A stretch of DNA of 64,000 bases from Verrucomicrobiaceae bacterium. Its GTDB lineage: Bacteria; Verrucomicrobiota; Verrucomicrobiia; Verrucomicrobiales; Akkermansiaceae. The stretch spans positions 1-64,000 of the forward strand of contig JAIXWR010000034.1 of assembly GCA_027491155.1 (NCBI GenBank). The letters are read 5' to 3'. Position numbers and translations under genes: made by a program. Position 1 is the first letter of the stretch. Every line of letters begins with the position of its first letter. Below are positions 34,692-43,786 of the stretch, in pieces. Under the pieces are notes generated by a model that ran no database searches, was not told the origin of the DNA, and saw only the letters and a program-made list of their open reading frames with translations.

Positions 34692-34976
34692 TCACCGCTT
34701 CGCCATCTGCTTGCGGAACAGCGGGATGAACTCGGCATCGATCCACGCGAACGCGGCGTCCAACCCCTGCTCCCGGTAAATCCGGCCGATCCTCGCCTCG
34801 ACCGAGGTCGGCGCGCCGAAAGCACTCAGGAAATCGTTCGACGTCAGCCGGGTGAACCACTCGCCGTCCATCGATCCCCGCTCCTTCAGCACCCACGAAC
34901 GGGCGAACAAGGCCAGCACGGCATCCCCGATCCACGCGAACTCGCGCTCCACCTTGACTTCATCCGTCTTCTTCAT
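34692..34976 (-). CDS. Mini-RNase III-like protein
   Basis: A 94-residue protein with the two acidic RNase III signatures close together: EREFAWIGDAVLALFAR and VEARIGRIYREQGLDAAFAW. As in Mini-III enzymes, the first motif has Ala where classical RNase III has Glu (EFLGD versus AWIGD), and there is no double-stranded RNA-binding domain. Bacterial Mini-III matures 23S rRNA ends. The central part of the domain is shorter than in the Bacillus enzyme, so activity is uncertain. It lies 18 bp downstream of the lipoprotein gene on the same strand. Confidence 0.6.
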   Translation of the reverse strand: MKKTDEVKVEREFAWIGDAVLALFARSWVLKERGSMDGEWFTRLTSNDFLSAFGAPTSVEARIGRIYREQGLDAAFAWIDAEFIPLFRKQMAKR

Positions 34977-34994
34977 CGCCGGCCGAGACTGCCG

Positions 34995-35573
34995 TCAGGG
35001 AATCGGCCGGGCCAGCTTTTCCATCCGCTGGCGGTCCAGCTTTTCGCGCAGGGCCGACTCGGAGTCCGCGCTCCAATAACCGGGCTGCAGCTCCATGAAA
35101 ACGCTGGTGTAAGGCAGGGCCGTGGTGGTCCGGATGACCAGCACGTCGAAGGTCTTCGTCGCGTCCTCGATCAGGGTGACCAGCGACTGGTGCTCCAGCT
35201 CGGTCGTCTCGTGGGCGTGCAAGGCCGGCCGGAGCTGCTCGCGGAACTCGTCGATCCCCGGCGCGTAGTCGTTCTCCACCGCCCGGGCCTCCCGTGCGAC
35301 GTAGATCCGCGGGGTCACGTGCTCGGTCTTCTCCAGGGTCCGCAGCACCTCGTCGACCACCGCGGGGATCTCCTCGTTCGCCGTGATTTGCCGCACGCCG
35401 GTCCGGCTGTGCGCGGGGAACGAGGCCTCCGCGATGACGATCCAGTTCCGGTAGCCGAGCTGCGCCGACTGCATGGCCACGGCCTCGCGCCAGCCTTCCT
35501 CCCGCGGCAGGAAACCGCAGCCCGCCAGAATCGACGGGGAAACCATCAGGCAAACGCGGAGCCAGGAAAACAT
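34995..35573 (-). CDS. Lipoprotein with RbsD/FucU-like domain
   Basis: A 192-residue protein. The N-terminus MFSWLRVCLMVSPSILAGCG ends in a lipobox (LAGC), so a membrane lipoprotein is predicted. The body resembles sugar pyranase/mutarotase proteins of the RbsD/FucU fold: LGYRNWIVIAEASFPAHS matches the family's G..D.I...D..FPAHS, and it ends VLVIRTTTALPYTSVFMELQ then PGYWSADSE. A secreted member of this normally cytoplasmic fold would be odd, and the assignment is by pattern only. The ATG at 35573 starts the signal peptide; a TTG at 35609 is the alternative. Confidence 0.6.
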   Translation of the reverse strand: MFSWLRVCLMVSPSILAGCGFLPREEGWREAVAMQSAQLGYRNWIVIAEASFPAHSRTGVRQITANEEIPAVVDEVLRTLEKTEHVTPRIYVAREARAVENDYAPGIDEFREQLRPALHAHETTELEHQSLVTLIEDATKTFDVLVIRTTTALPYTSVFMELQPGYWSADSESALREKLDRQRMEKLARPIP

Positions 35574-35645
35574 TGCCGGGAGTAAACGTCGGCCGGGCCG
35601 GGCTGTCAACGGAGGCGCGGTAACACGCCCCCGTTCCCGCCCTGC

Positions 35646-37181
35646 TCACATCAACTGCGCCCCGGCATCCGCAAGCTCCGATCGCTCGCCGCGGCTGAGC
35701 GAGACGTGGGCGACGAAAGGCAGGCCCTTGAGGCGGTTGCGGGTGTAAACGAGGCCGTTGCTGCGGCTGTCGACGTAGGGATTGTCGATCTGCGCCGGAT
35801 CGCCGACCAGCACCAGCTTGGAACCGCGGGACATCCGGGTCACCACCGTCTTGGCCTCCTGCGGCGTGAGCTGCTGGGCTTCGTCGAGCACGAAGAAGCG
35901 GTTCGGGATCGAGCGGCCGCGGATGTAGCAGAGCGCCTCGACCTCGATGATCCCCTGCTCCATCAGGATTTCCCAAGGCTTCTTGACCGGGCCGCCGCCG
36001 CCGCCGTTCTCGGACTTCGGCTGCTTGCGGCGCGGGCCGAGCGGGGTGGCCGGGCGCATCAGCAGGTCCAGCGCGTCGTGGATGGGCTGCAGCCAGGGCC
36101 GCATCTTCTCGTCGAGCGTGCCCGGCAGGAACCCGAGCTGGTCGCCCATCGCCACCACCGGCCGGCTGACGGTGAGGCCGTTGTAGCGGCGGTTGAACAT
36201 CTCATGCAGGCCCGCGGCGACCGCCACCAGGGTCTTGCCCGTGCCGGCCTGGCCGTAGCAGGTGACCAGCGAGATGTCGGGATTCAGCAAGGCGTCGATC
36301 AGGCAGCGCTGCCCGAGGTTCATCGGCTTCAAGGCGCTGCCGTCCTGGATCTTGAGCGCTTCCGGGATCTGCAAGCGCACCAGCTTGCCGCCCGCCGCCA
36401 TCCGCGCCGGCATGGTCTGCTTTTCCCCGGCCTCCAGCAGGACATACTGGTTGAGCACGATGTCGGACACGCGGCTGTTCTCGATCTCCAGCTCGCCCGT
36501 GCTGGCGAAGCGCTGGAGCTCGGACGGCCCGACTTCAATACGACGGACATCGTAGCTCGATACATCGCGCGGCTCGACCTTGTCGTTGAGGTAGTCCTGG
36601 CAGTCGATCCCGACCGAGCGGGCCTTGAGCTGCATGTTGAGATCCTTGGTCACCAGCACCACCGGCGCCTTGTTGTGCTCCATCAGCAGCAGGGTGCAGG
36701 CGAGGATGCGGTGGTCGACGCGTTCCTTGTCGGGGAAGATCCGGTGGAAGCGGGAAAGCATCTCCGAGTTCTTCGGGCAGAGCGCGGGATCGTAAATGAC
36801 CAGCCGCAAGGTGCCGCCGCCATCGGTCGGCACGCCGTTGGTCACGTTCTTCGAGCAGGAGAAGGTTTCCGTCAGCATCCGGTGGATCTTGCGGGCGTTC
36901 GCGCCGCGCTCGGATTGCTCGGTCTTGAAACGGTCGAGTTCGGAAAGCACGTCGACCGGGATGCAGATGTGGTTGTCGGTGAAGCGGCCGAGGCAAGCCG
37001 GGTCGTGGAGCAGGACGTTGGTATCCAGCACGAAGTTCTTCGCCACCTGCGACGGCGACTTCAGCCCGAACTCGGAAGGATGGCTCCGCTTGGAAGCACC
37101 GGCCGCCTTTCGCCCCTGTCCGCCTCCGTGTTGAATTTCCTCGAAAAGTCGGGCTTGGACGTCCTCGGCACGGTGGATCAT
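35646..37181 (-). CDS. phoH: PIN domain-PhoH ATPase fusion
   Basis: A 511-residue protein of the PhoH2/YlaK type. An N-terminal PIN nuclease domain (KNFVLDTNVLLHDPACLGRF, VTKDLNMQLKARSVGIDCQD) is joined to a PhoH ATPase with Walker A GQAGTGKT and Walker B FFVLDEAQQLTPQE plus SRGSKLVLVGDP. Family members couple RNA unwinding to cleavage. A Gly-rich insert (ENGGGGGPVKK) lies in the ATPase domain. Not obviously in an operon. Confidence 0.93.
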   Translation of the reverse strand: MIHRAEDVQARLFEEIQHGGGQGRKAAGASKRSHPSEFGLKSPSQVAKNFVLDTNVLLHDPACLGRFTDNHICIPVDVLSELDRFKTEQSERGANARKIHRMLTETFSCSKNVTNGVPTDGGGTLRLVIYDPALCPKNSEMLSRFHRIFPDKERVDHRILACTLLLMEHNKAPVVLVTKDLNMQLKARSVGIDCQDYLNDKVEPRDVSSYDVRRIEVGPSELQRFASTGELEIENSRVSDIVLNQYVLLEAGEKQTMPARMAAGGKLVRLQIPEALKIQDGSALKPMNLGQRCLIDALLNPDISLVTCYGQAGTGKTLVAVAAGLHEMFNRRYNGLTVSRPVVAMGDQLGFLPGTLDEKMRPWLQPIHDALDLLMRPATPLGPRRKQPKSENGGGGGPVKKPWEILMEQGIIEVEALCYIRGRSIPNRFFVLDEAQQLTPQEAKTVVTRMSRGSKLVLVGDPAQIDNPYVDSRSNGLVYTRNRLKGLPFVAHVSLSRGERSELADAGAQLM

Positions 37182-37331
37182 GGTGGGGTGGTAGGTGGGG
37201 TAGCGGTGGTTCAGGGGGGACCGAAAACCGGACCGCCTCCGGCCTCCGACCAGCCGCCCGAAGGCGGAACTTGACTGAAACTTCTAATCAAGACTCCTGA
37301 ACTATTGCCCCCGGCGAGAGAATGGCAATCC

Positions 37332-38447
37332 TCAATTCACGGCTTCGCCGGCGATTCGTGACAGCTCGCTTGCGAGCGGCTTGCCGAGCGGGCTCCGCGG
37401 GATCCGCTCAACCGCCACCGTCGCGGCGATCCGCCGGAAGCCGGGACAGCGCGCATGATAGGAATGCAGGGCCGCTTCGACCGCGGCTGCCGTCGCGGAG
37501 CGTTCGTGGACCAGCACCAGCCGCTTGCCCGCGCGGGCATCGTCCACCGCCACCACCGCCAGCTCCCGTTCGCCGATTTCCCCGGCGGCCGCAGCCAGGA
37601 TTCCCACACGCACTTCTTCCGGATCCACCAGCTCGCCGAGGATCTTCACCAGCGCATCCGCCCGCCCGGCGATGCGGAGGGCGCGGCCTTCCACCGTGCC
37701 GCGGTCCGCGGTGACGAACCAGTCGCCCGCGCGCTCCTCGAAATGCCAGCCGGCATCCGATTCCCTCAGCCAGCCGCGGAACAAGGCCTCGCCGCAAATC
37801 TCGAGCCGGCCTCCTTCACCGCTCCGCGCATCCCAGCACGGCAGCAATTCCAGCGGTTCCGTCGAGTACGATGCCTCCAGTAGTTCCAGCCCCTGCGTCG
37901 CGATCTGGGAGCCGGCTTCGGTCATCCCGTAGCTCGCCAGCACCGGCCAGCCGAGTTCTCGCGCGGCCTTGCCGCCGGTGAGCGGCAGACAACCTCCGCC
38001 GACCACCACGGCGCGCAGGCTTGCCGGCGCGCGCAAGCCGGCGGCGACCAGATCGTGCACCTGTGTCGGGACCAGCGACAGGTGGGTTGCCCGCGACGTG
38101 TCGAGCCAGGCCGCAAAGCCGGGCGCGTTCCACTTCCGATCGTATCGCAACAGACCGCAGCCGGCTTCCATCGCCCGCACCACCACGCCGGACCCGCCGA
38201 CATGCTCCAGCGGCAAGGCCAGCGCCCACACGGACGACGGATCGACGCCAAGGTGCCGGTTCACCGCCGCCGCCGAAACGCGCAGGGCATGGCGCTCCAG
38301 GCCGATCCACTTCGGCGCCCCGGTGCTGCCGGAGGTCTTGAAATACACCAGCGCCGGGATGCCGCGCGGTGCCTCGCCGCCGCGCCCCATCAGCACGGCC
38401 GCCTTTTCATCCCGGAATCCGGGCGGCATCAGGGCACCCGCTTCCAT
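37332..38447 (-). CDS. menE: o-Succinylbenzoate-CoA ligase (AMP-binding)
   Basis: It activates o-succinylbenzoate to its CoA ester in menaquinone synthesis. AMP-binding signatures are YFKTSGSTGAPKWI, LASYGMTEAGSQI and the hinge/C-terminal region TADRGTVEGRALRIAGRADA then LVKILGELVDPEEV, ending SPLGKPLASEL with the catalytic Lys. At 371 residues it lacks about 80-100 residues at the N-terminus relative to Bacillus MenE, a shortened form fitting the menC context. It overlaps menC by 19 bp. Confidence 0.88.
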   Translation of the reverse strand: MEAGALMPPGFRDEKAAVLMGRGGEAPRGIPALVYFKTSGSTGAPKWIGLERHALRVSAAAVNRHLGVDPSSVWALALPLEHVGGSGVVVRAMEAGCGLLRYDRKWNAPGFAAWLDTSRATHLSLVPTQVHDLVAAGLRAPASLRAVVVGGGCLPLTGGKAARELGWPVLASYGMTEAGSQIATQGLELLEASYSTEPLELLPCWDARSGEGGRLEICGEALFRGWLRESDAGWHFEERAGDWFVTADRGTVEGRALRIAGRADALVKILGELVDPEEVRVGILAAAAGEIGERELAVVAVDDARAGKRLVLVHERSATAAAVEAALHSYHARCPGFRRIAATVAVERIPRSPLGKPLASELSRIAGEAVN

Positions 38448-39391
38448 GGCAGCTTTTCTAACAGGTCATCGAAGCCCAGCCCGGTGCCCGGCGGCGCGTT
38501 GAAGCCCGGCGTCCACGGCCCCAGCGCTTCGGTGAAGGCGTCGGGCTCGAACAGGTGATGCGTCTGCAAGCCGCAGACCCCGACCAGCCCGGGGAATTGC
38601 AAGGCCAGCCGCCCCGCCTCCCACGCCGCGAAAGTCTGTCCGAGCGGGTGGTCCATGTAACTGGTGACCACCACCTGCCGGCCGCGCGCAGCCGCCGCTT
38701 CCGCCAGCAGCCACGGCTCGTCCACCGCCGGCTTGATCACCATCACCTGCGCCGCTCCCACGTTCGGCGCGGACTCGCGGTCCACCGCCAGCGGGATCCG
38801 CGTGCGGCGGTGCAGCGCGCTCCAGGTGGTCTCCGAAAACGGTGCCGGGTCTTCCAGAAAGTCGATCCGCGAGATCACTTCGGCCGGCATGGCCGCGAGT
38901 CGATCGCCAAGCTCCGCCGCGTCGCCGCTTTCGTTGAAATCGAGCCGCCAGCGCAGCCCGGGGTGCAAGGCATTCATCCGCTCCAGGAAGGCCAGCTCGA
39001 CCGACCCCGAACCGCCGGTCTTCAGCTTGACCCGGGTGAAACCGGCCTCGACCGCGCGGCGCACCTGTTCCTCGTCGCAGCCGGCGAGGGTCGCGTGGCT
39101 CTCCGGGACCTCCAGTTCCTCGAACAGCGGGTCCTTCATCGACCGCGCCGCGCCATCCATTTCCACGCAGCGCAGGGCGCGGCGGACGATCGGCCAGCGG
39201 CGCGCCCCGCCGAGGTCTTCAAGGCATTTCTGCAAGGCGGGATCCCCCAGCTCCGGCCACGGATGGATGCAGCCGTGGCCGCCTTCGCCGTCGCGCAGCA
39301 GGATGCCCTCGAACTCCCGCCGCTTCGACCGCGCGTTGAGATCCCGCCGGCTTTTCAGGCGGTAGTGCCAGTACCAGAGGAGTTGGCTCAT
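38429..39391 (-). CDS. menC: o-Succinylbenzoate synthase
   Basis: An enolase-superfamily dehydratase converting SHCHC to o-succinylbenzoate. At 320 residues it shows the capping domain, then the barrel residues: FTRVKLKTGG (catalytic Lys), WRLDFNESGD (metal Asp), IDFLEDPAPF (metal Glu), IPLAVDRES (metal Asp), and MVIKPAVD (second Lys). It lies between menA (7 bp upstream) and menE (19-bp overlap), so the three are transcribed menA-menC-menE. Confidence 0.9.
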   Translation of the reverse strand: MSQLLWYWHYRLKSRRDLNARSKRREFEGILLRDGEGGHGCIHPWPELGDPALQKCLEDLGGARRWPIVRRALRCVEMDGAARSMKDPLFEELEVPESHATLAGCDEEQVRRAVEAGFTRVKLKTGGSGSVELAFLERMNALHPGLRWRLDFNESGDAAELGDRLAAMPAEVISRIDFLEDPAPFSETTWSALHRRTRIPLAVDRESAPNVGAAQVMVIKPAVDEPWLLAEAAAARGRQVVVTSYMDHPLGQTFAAWEAGRLALQFPGLVGVCGLQTHHLFEPDAFTEALGPWTPGFNAPPGTGLGFDDLLEKLPWKRVP

Positions 39392-39398
39392 CGGGATT

Positions 39399-40274
39399 TC
39401 AAAGTTTCACGGCCAGCAGGTGAAAGAGCGCCGCGAAGGCGACCAGTTGCAAGGCCGACATCGCGAGCAGGCGGTTCATCCCGCTCCCTTCCGGCATCGT
39501 GAAAGCGCCCCACAGGATGCGCAGGCCGAGCGTCCACAGCGGCAGCGTCGCCAGCACCAGCCAGGGCAGGCCGAACGCGAACCACGCCAGCCCGAGGAAG
39601 ACCGCGAGCTTGATCTCCAGCCAGACGATCAGCCGCGCCGGCTTCGGGCCCCAGCGCACCGCCAGGGTCCGCTTGCCGGTGGTCGCGTCCTCCGCCCGGT
39701 CGCGCAGGTTGTTGATGGAAATCAGCACGGCCGAAAGCAGGCCGATCTGCGCGCCTAACAGCAGCGCCTCCGGCCGCCATTGCAGGGTCTGGACGAAGAC
39801 CGTGCCGGACACCGCGACCAACCCGAAGAAGAGCACCACGAACAACTCCCCCATGCCGCGGTAGGCCAAGGGGAACGGCCCGCCGGTGTAGCCGTAGGCG
39901 AGATAGAGCGAGGGCACGCCGATCGCGAGGATGGGCCAGCCCGCCGCTTGAAAGAGCACCACCCCGCAGGCGATCGCCGCGGCAAGGAACACGCCCGCCC
40001 AGCCCATCACCGCCTGGCGCGACAGCAGGCCGCTGGCGGTCACCCGCTGCGGGCCGGTCCGCCGCTCGGTATCGGCGCCTTTCGCGGCATCGATCGCGTC
40101 GTTGAATAGGTTGGTGGCGATCTGGATGCACACCGCCCCGGCCACGGTGCAGAAAGCGAGCAGGCCGTCGAAGTTCCCCGTCAGCTTCCACGCCAGCACG
40201 CAGCCGGCCCAGACCGGGACGATGGCGGCCGGCAGGGTCTTCGGCCGTGTGGCGAGCAGCAACGGGACGATCAC
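39399..40274 (-). CDS. menA: 1,4-Dihydroxy-2-naphthoate polyprenyltransferase
   Basis: An integral membrane UbiA-family enzyme that attaches the prenyl chain to DHNA. It has the first Asp-rich motif in NLFNDAIDAAKGADTERRTG and the second in NNLRDRAEDATTGKRTLAVR, with about eight helices. The GTG at 40274 (VIVPLLLATRPKTLPAAIVP) is chosen because it starts at the conserved first helix; codons upstream run into an inverted-repeat spacer. It is first in menA-menC-menE. Confidence 0.92.
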   Translation of the reverse strand: MIVPLLLATRPKTLPAAIVPVWAGCVLAWKLTGNFDGLLAFCTVAGAVCIQIATNLFNDAIDAAKGADTERRTGPQRVTASGLLSRQAVMGWAGVFLAAAIACGVVLFQAAGWPILAIGVPSLYLAYGYTGGPFPLAYRGMGELFVVLFFGLVAVSGTVFVQTLQWRPEALLLGAQIGLLSAVLISINNLRDRAEDATTGKRTLAVRWGPKPARLIVWLEIKLAVFLGLAWFAFGLPWLVLATLPLWTLGLRILWGAFTMPEGSGMNRLLAMSALQLVAFAALFHLLAVKL

Positions 40275-40319
40275 GCCCGGAACAAGCCTTTCCCGACGCT
40301 TCCTGCCAAGCAAAGAAGC

Positions 40320-40390
40320 CCCGGGAGCGCCGGTCTTCCGACCGGCCCGAATGGTCCCGGACTGCAGGTCGGAAGACCGGCGCTCCCGGG
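40320..40390. repeat. Inverted repeat with perfect 24-bp arms
   Basis: The arms 40320-40343 and 40367-40390 are exact reverse complements (core CCGGGAGCGCCGGTC) around a 23-bp loop. The same arm sequence recurs singly or inverted near 16508, 16701, 45768 and 46863. It lies between menA and the terminator of the autotransporter gene. Confidence 0.9.
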
Positions 40391-40395
40391 AGAAA

Positions 40396-40427
40396 CAAAA
40401 AGCCCGCCCCGGCGAGCGGGACGGGCC
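40396..40427 (-). terminator. Rho-independent terminator of autotransporter gene
   Basis: On the minus strand a stem GCCCGTCCCG / CGGGGCGGGC is followed by TTTTTG. It lies 27 bp after the stop of the autotransporter-type gene and would isolate it from menA. Confidence 0.8.
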
Positions 40428-40453
40428 TGAGAAACGGAGGTCCGGAATCGACC

Positions 40454-41962
40454 TCAGAACTCGTAGCCGGCCTTGAGACCGACGTAGTGGGACTGGTTCT
40501 CGCTGCCGAGGCGGGCCTCGTAGTCGAGCACCACGTTCCAACCACTGTTCATGTAGTAGCCGAGGCCGGTGCCAAGGATCGCGAGATCATCATCCAACTG
40601 GCCGCCGGGAAGCCCGAAGGCACCGGTGGCATCGTTTTCAAACTCGTGCTCCCAAGCCGCGCGGCCCTGGGGCACCAGCACGCCGCCGGCAAGCTGGATC
40701 GGATAGGAGACCTGGTAGCCGAGGTCGGTGGCCAGGGACTCGTAATCCGCCGAGGGGTAAATGACGGCACCTGGACCGGCTTCGGCGTAGCCGTCGATGG
40801 AACCGTCCAGCCAGCGAACCGAGGCGTAGGGCCCGTGAATCAGCGAGCCCGAGGCGTAGTTGAGGCCGGTGGTGACTTCAAGCTGGGTGAAATCGCCATC
40901 CGGGGAGCCGGAAGCGATGCTGCCACCGCTGAGGCGGCGGGTGTCATACTCGTTCATGCCGTAGGCGAAGAGCGCATCGGCGTAGAAGTCGGCGGCACCC
41001 AGCAGGTCTTCCTGATAGTAGGAGACGTAGGGCATCAGCGCGAGGGTATCGATGTCCGAGCTGCCGACGGTGGTCATGTCCACGTCGGTCGTCGAAGCAC
41101 CCACGGCGAAGCCGGCGCTGAGCCGCTCGTTGAAGCGGTACTCGAAGCCGGCGTTGCCGCCGAAGATGTCCACCGAGGTCTCCGGGTGGACGGTGCGGGT
41201 GACCAGCGCGCCGGTGGCGGTGCGGGCCGAGAGGGTTTGCTGGTCCTGATCTTCGGTGAAGTAGAACACCGTGCCGTAGACTTCCCAGTTGCGGGTTTCC
41301 GCCGGCATCATGATCGGCGACCTGGAGCTCTGCACCATGCCACCCTTGGCATCCGTGGCCGCCGCCGGAGCGGCCGCCGCCTGCTGGCCGCCGGCCTGCG
41401 GACGTCCGGCACGCATGCGGAACAAACGGTCGCCCACGTCGCGGGTCACCGTGCGAGCCACGCTGATCGAGGTCATCCGTAGCGTCGAGGAAAGCAGCGC
41501 GGCGGAATCACCGCCGCCGGTGAAGTCGAATTCGAACTCGGCGAGATCGCCATCGAGGGTCCACTCGGTCAGCGCGATGTCGGAGGAACCGATGGTGTGG
41601 GTGCCGCCTGACACGTTGGGAACGGTCACGGTCAGCCAGTTGGTCTGGAGACCGCCGCCGGTGTCCACGGCATTGATGGTGCCGGTCGCCGGGGTCCAGG
41701 TCGCATACTGGGAATTGATCAGCCCGCCATCGAAGCCGGTGATGGTCGGGGTGTCCCAGATGTAGCTGGTGAAAGGATACTGCACACCGTCGAACAGCAG
41801 GTAGCCGTCCGGAGTCTCGTTGCCGTGCCAGTGGAGGGCCTTGAACTCGACGGAGCCGCCGGGAAGGGCGTTCCAGCCGAGGGCCACGATGTGGGCGTCC
41901 GCGATGCCACAGCTGGCAAGGATGGCCGCCAGCCTGACATAAGTTTCCTTTTTCATTTTCAT
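40454..41962 (-). CDS. Autotransporter-type outer-membrane beta-barrel protein
   Basis: A 502-residue protein. It has a signal peptide (MKMKKETYVRLAAILASCGI then ADAH), then a passenger-like region of about 200 residues with no repeats, a short linker rich in Ala/Gln (AGGQQAAAAPAAA), and a C-terminal domain of about 270 residues built of alternating amphipathic strands and ending LGSENQSHYVGLKAGYEF. The final Phe is the usual barrel signal. The passenger function is unknown. It has its own terminator and a 252-bp upstream gap, and so is an independent unit inserted within the men block. Confidence 0.8.
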   Translation of the reverse strand: MKMKKETYVRLAAILASCGIADAHIVALGWNALPGGSVEFKALHWHGNETPDGYLLFDGVQYPFTSYIWDTPTITGFDGGLINSQYATWTPATGTINAVDTGGGLQTNWLTVTVPNVSGGTHTIGSSDIALTEWTLDGDLAEFEFDFTGGGDSAALLSSTLRMTSISVARTVTRDVGDRLFRMRAGRPQAGGQQAAAAPAAATDAKGGMVQSSRSPIMMPAETRNWEVYGTVFYFTEDQDQQTLSARTATGALVTRTVHPETSVDIFGGNAGFEYRFNERLSAGFAVGASTTDVDMTTVGSSDIDTLALMPYVSYYQEDLLGAADFYADALFAYGMNEYDTRRLSGGSIASGSPDGDFTQLEVTTGLNYASGSLIHGPYASVRWLDGSIDGYAEAGPGAVIYPSADYESLATDLGYQVSYPIQLAGGVLVPQGRAAWEHEFENDATGAFGLPGGQLDDDLAILGTGLGYYMNSGWNVVLDYEARLGSENQSHYVGLKAGYEF

Positions 41963-42214
41963 GGTTTGTGTCGGTTGACCCCGCGCAGGGGGGGGTGGGC
42001 TGTGCCGTCCGATCGGACCGGGTCCACCCGCCTGAACCACGCAGCCACGGACTGACAAAGTTCGTGGGAATCAATCCAGCTCGCGCAATCGAGCTGCGGC
42101 GCCATGAGGGGGTTTTTCGGTCGTCAACGGACGAAACAAGTGAGGTTCTTCTTAGAGAGATCCTCGCATGAGGTCAATTCATTTGACGGCCGGCCTGTGC
42201 CCCCCGGTGTCCGC

Positions 42215-43030
42215 TCACGGAACCCGCGGGAATTTCGAGAAGTCCGGCTTCCGCTTCTCGACGAAGGCCTGCTTCCCCTCCTTCGCTTCCTCGCTCATGT
42301 AATAGAGCAGGGTCGCGTTGCCCGCGAGGTCGAGCAGCCCCATCTGCCCGTCGCAGTCGGCGTTGAGCGCCGACTTCAGGCAGCGCAGGGCGAGCGGCGA
42401 GTGGGCCAGCATCTCGCGGCACCATTTCAAGGTCTCGGTTTCCAGTTCGGCGAGCGGCACCACGGTGTTGACCAGCCCCATCTCGAGCGCCTGCTGCGCG
42501 TCGTACTGCCGGCACAGATACCAGATCTCGCGGGCCTTTTTCTGGCCGACGATCCGGGCGAGGTAGCTCGATCCCAGGCCGCCGTCGAAGGAACCGACCT
42601 TCGGGCCGGTCTGGCCGAAGCGGGCGTTGTCGGCGGCGATGGTCAGGTCGCAGACGACATGCAGCACGTGGCCGCCGCCGATCGCGTAGCCGGCGACCAT
42701 GGCGACCACCGGCTTCGGCAAGCCGCGGATCTTTTTCTGCAAATCGAGCACGTTGAGCCGCGGCACGCCGTCGCCGCCGATGTAGCCGGCGTGGCCGCGC
42801 ACCTTCTGGTCGCCGCCGGAGCAGAAGGCATCCGGCCCTTCGCCCGTTAGAATGACCACCCCGACCCGCGGGTCCTCGTGGGCCATCTCGAAGGCGGCGA
42901 GCATGTCCTTCACCGTCTGCGGGCGGAACGCGTTGCGCACTTCCGGGCGGTTGATGGTGATCTTGGCGATCTGCCCCTCATCCGTCGTCTCGAAACGGAT
43001 GTCCTCGAATTCACAAACGGTGGTCCACAT
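42215..43030 (-). CDS. menB: 1,4-Dihydroxy-2-naphthoyl-CoA synthase
   Basis: A crotonase-fold enzyme closing the naphthoate ring. At 271 residues it has the MenB signatures [37 protein letters not shown] and [20 protein letters not shown], and ends [13 protein letters not shown] as is usual. It is followed upstream (18 bp) by menH and the methyltransferase on the same strand, so transcription runs methyltransferase-menH-menB. Confidence 0.95.
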   Translation of the reverse strand: MWTTVCEFEDIRFETTDEGQIAKITINRPEVRNAFRPQTVKDMLAAFEMAHEDPRVGVVILTGEGPDAFCSGGDQKVRGHAGYIGGDGVPRLNVLDLQKKIRGLPKPVVAMVAGYAIGGGHVLHVVCDLTIAADNARFGQTGPKVGSFDGGLGSSYLARIVGQKKAREIWYLCRQYDAQQALEMGLVNTVVPLAELETETLKWCREMLAHSPLALRCLKSALNADCDGQMGLLDLAGNATLLYYMSEEAKEGKQAFVEKRKPDFSKFPRVP

Positions 43031-43048
43031 GGCGGCGGCAGTGTCGGC

Positions 43049-43786
43049 TCAGGAAAGCACCCGCTCAAGGAATTCCCCGGTCTTTGCCGCGAATGCTTGC
43101 GGCGCGTCCCAGGGCACCCGGTGGCCGGAGTCCGGCGCGACCCACAGCTCGCCCCGCGGCAAAAGCGGCAGCGCCCGTTCGGCGAGGGCGCGGAACTTCG
43201 CGTCCCGCTCGCCGACGCACCACAGGACCGGGCAGCGGATCTCGCCCAATCTTTCCCACAGCGGCTCCTGCGCGCCCAGCGACCAGTCGATGAAACTCCG
43301 CGCGACCTCGCGGCGGCGGAGCTCGCTCACCGGCGGCAAGCGCGTCGAGTCCGCCAACACCGCCTGGGCATTCCAGAGCGCGAGGAATTCCTGCCAATCC
43401 CCGCCCAAAGCACGCCCCGCCCACTCCGCATCGCTTTCCCGCCGCGCTGCCCGTTCCACCTCCGGTTCCAGCCCCGGATGCGGCGCGACCAGCACCGCGG
43501 CGTCCCACGGACCGCCGTCTAACAAGGCATGCAGGGCCAGCCGGGCGCCCATCGAGTAGCCGACGAGGACCCGGCGGGAAGAAGTGGAGAGTTGAGAGTG
43601 GATGGTTGATGGAAAGGCCGCGGCTTCGGCATTCAGCGCCCGGCCGAACTCCGGCATCGTCATCGGGCAGCAGTCGAGGAAGCGCCAGAGATCGACCCGC
43701 TTCACGCTCCACCCCGGCACGCCGAAGCCCTGCCAATCGCCGGCCTGGCCGACGGCTCCGTGCAGGCACCAGAGCGTTCCTTTCAC
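43049..43786 (-). CDS. menH: Alpha/beta hydrolase, probable MenH (SHCHC synthase)
   Basis: A 245-residue alpha/beta hydrolase. The oxyanion region LWCLHGAVGQAGDW, the nucleophile elbow VGYSMGARLALHAL (Ser), a late Asp near WCVGERDAKF and the His in APDSGHRVPWD form the triad. In the men context it probably eliminates pyruvate from SEPHCHC. The GTG start is supported by its 4-bp GTGA overlap with the methyltransferase stop. The elbow GYSMGAR matches MenH, so the assignment is good but context-dependent. Confidence 0.8.
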   Translation of the reverse strand: MKGTLWCLHGAVGQAGDWQGFGVPGWSVKRVDLWRFLDCCPMTMPEFGRALNAEAAAFPSTIHSQLSTSSRRVLVGYSMGARLALHALLDGGPWDAAVLVAPHPGLEPEVERAARRESDAEWAGRALGGDWQEFLALWNAQAVLADSTRLPPVSELRRREVARSFIDWSLGAQEPLWERLGEIRCPVLWCVGERDAKFRALAERALPLLPRGELWVAPDSGHRVPWDAPQAFAAKTGEFLERVLS

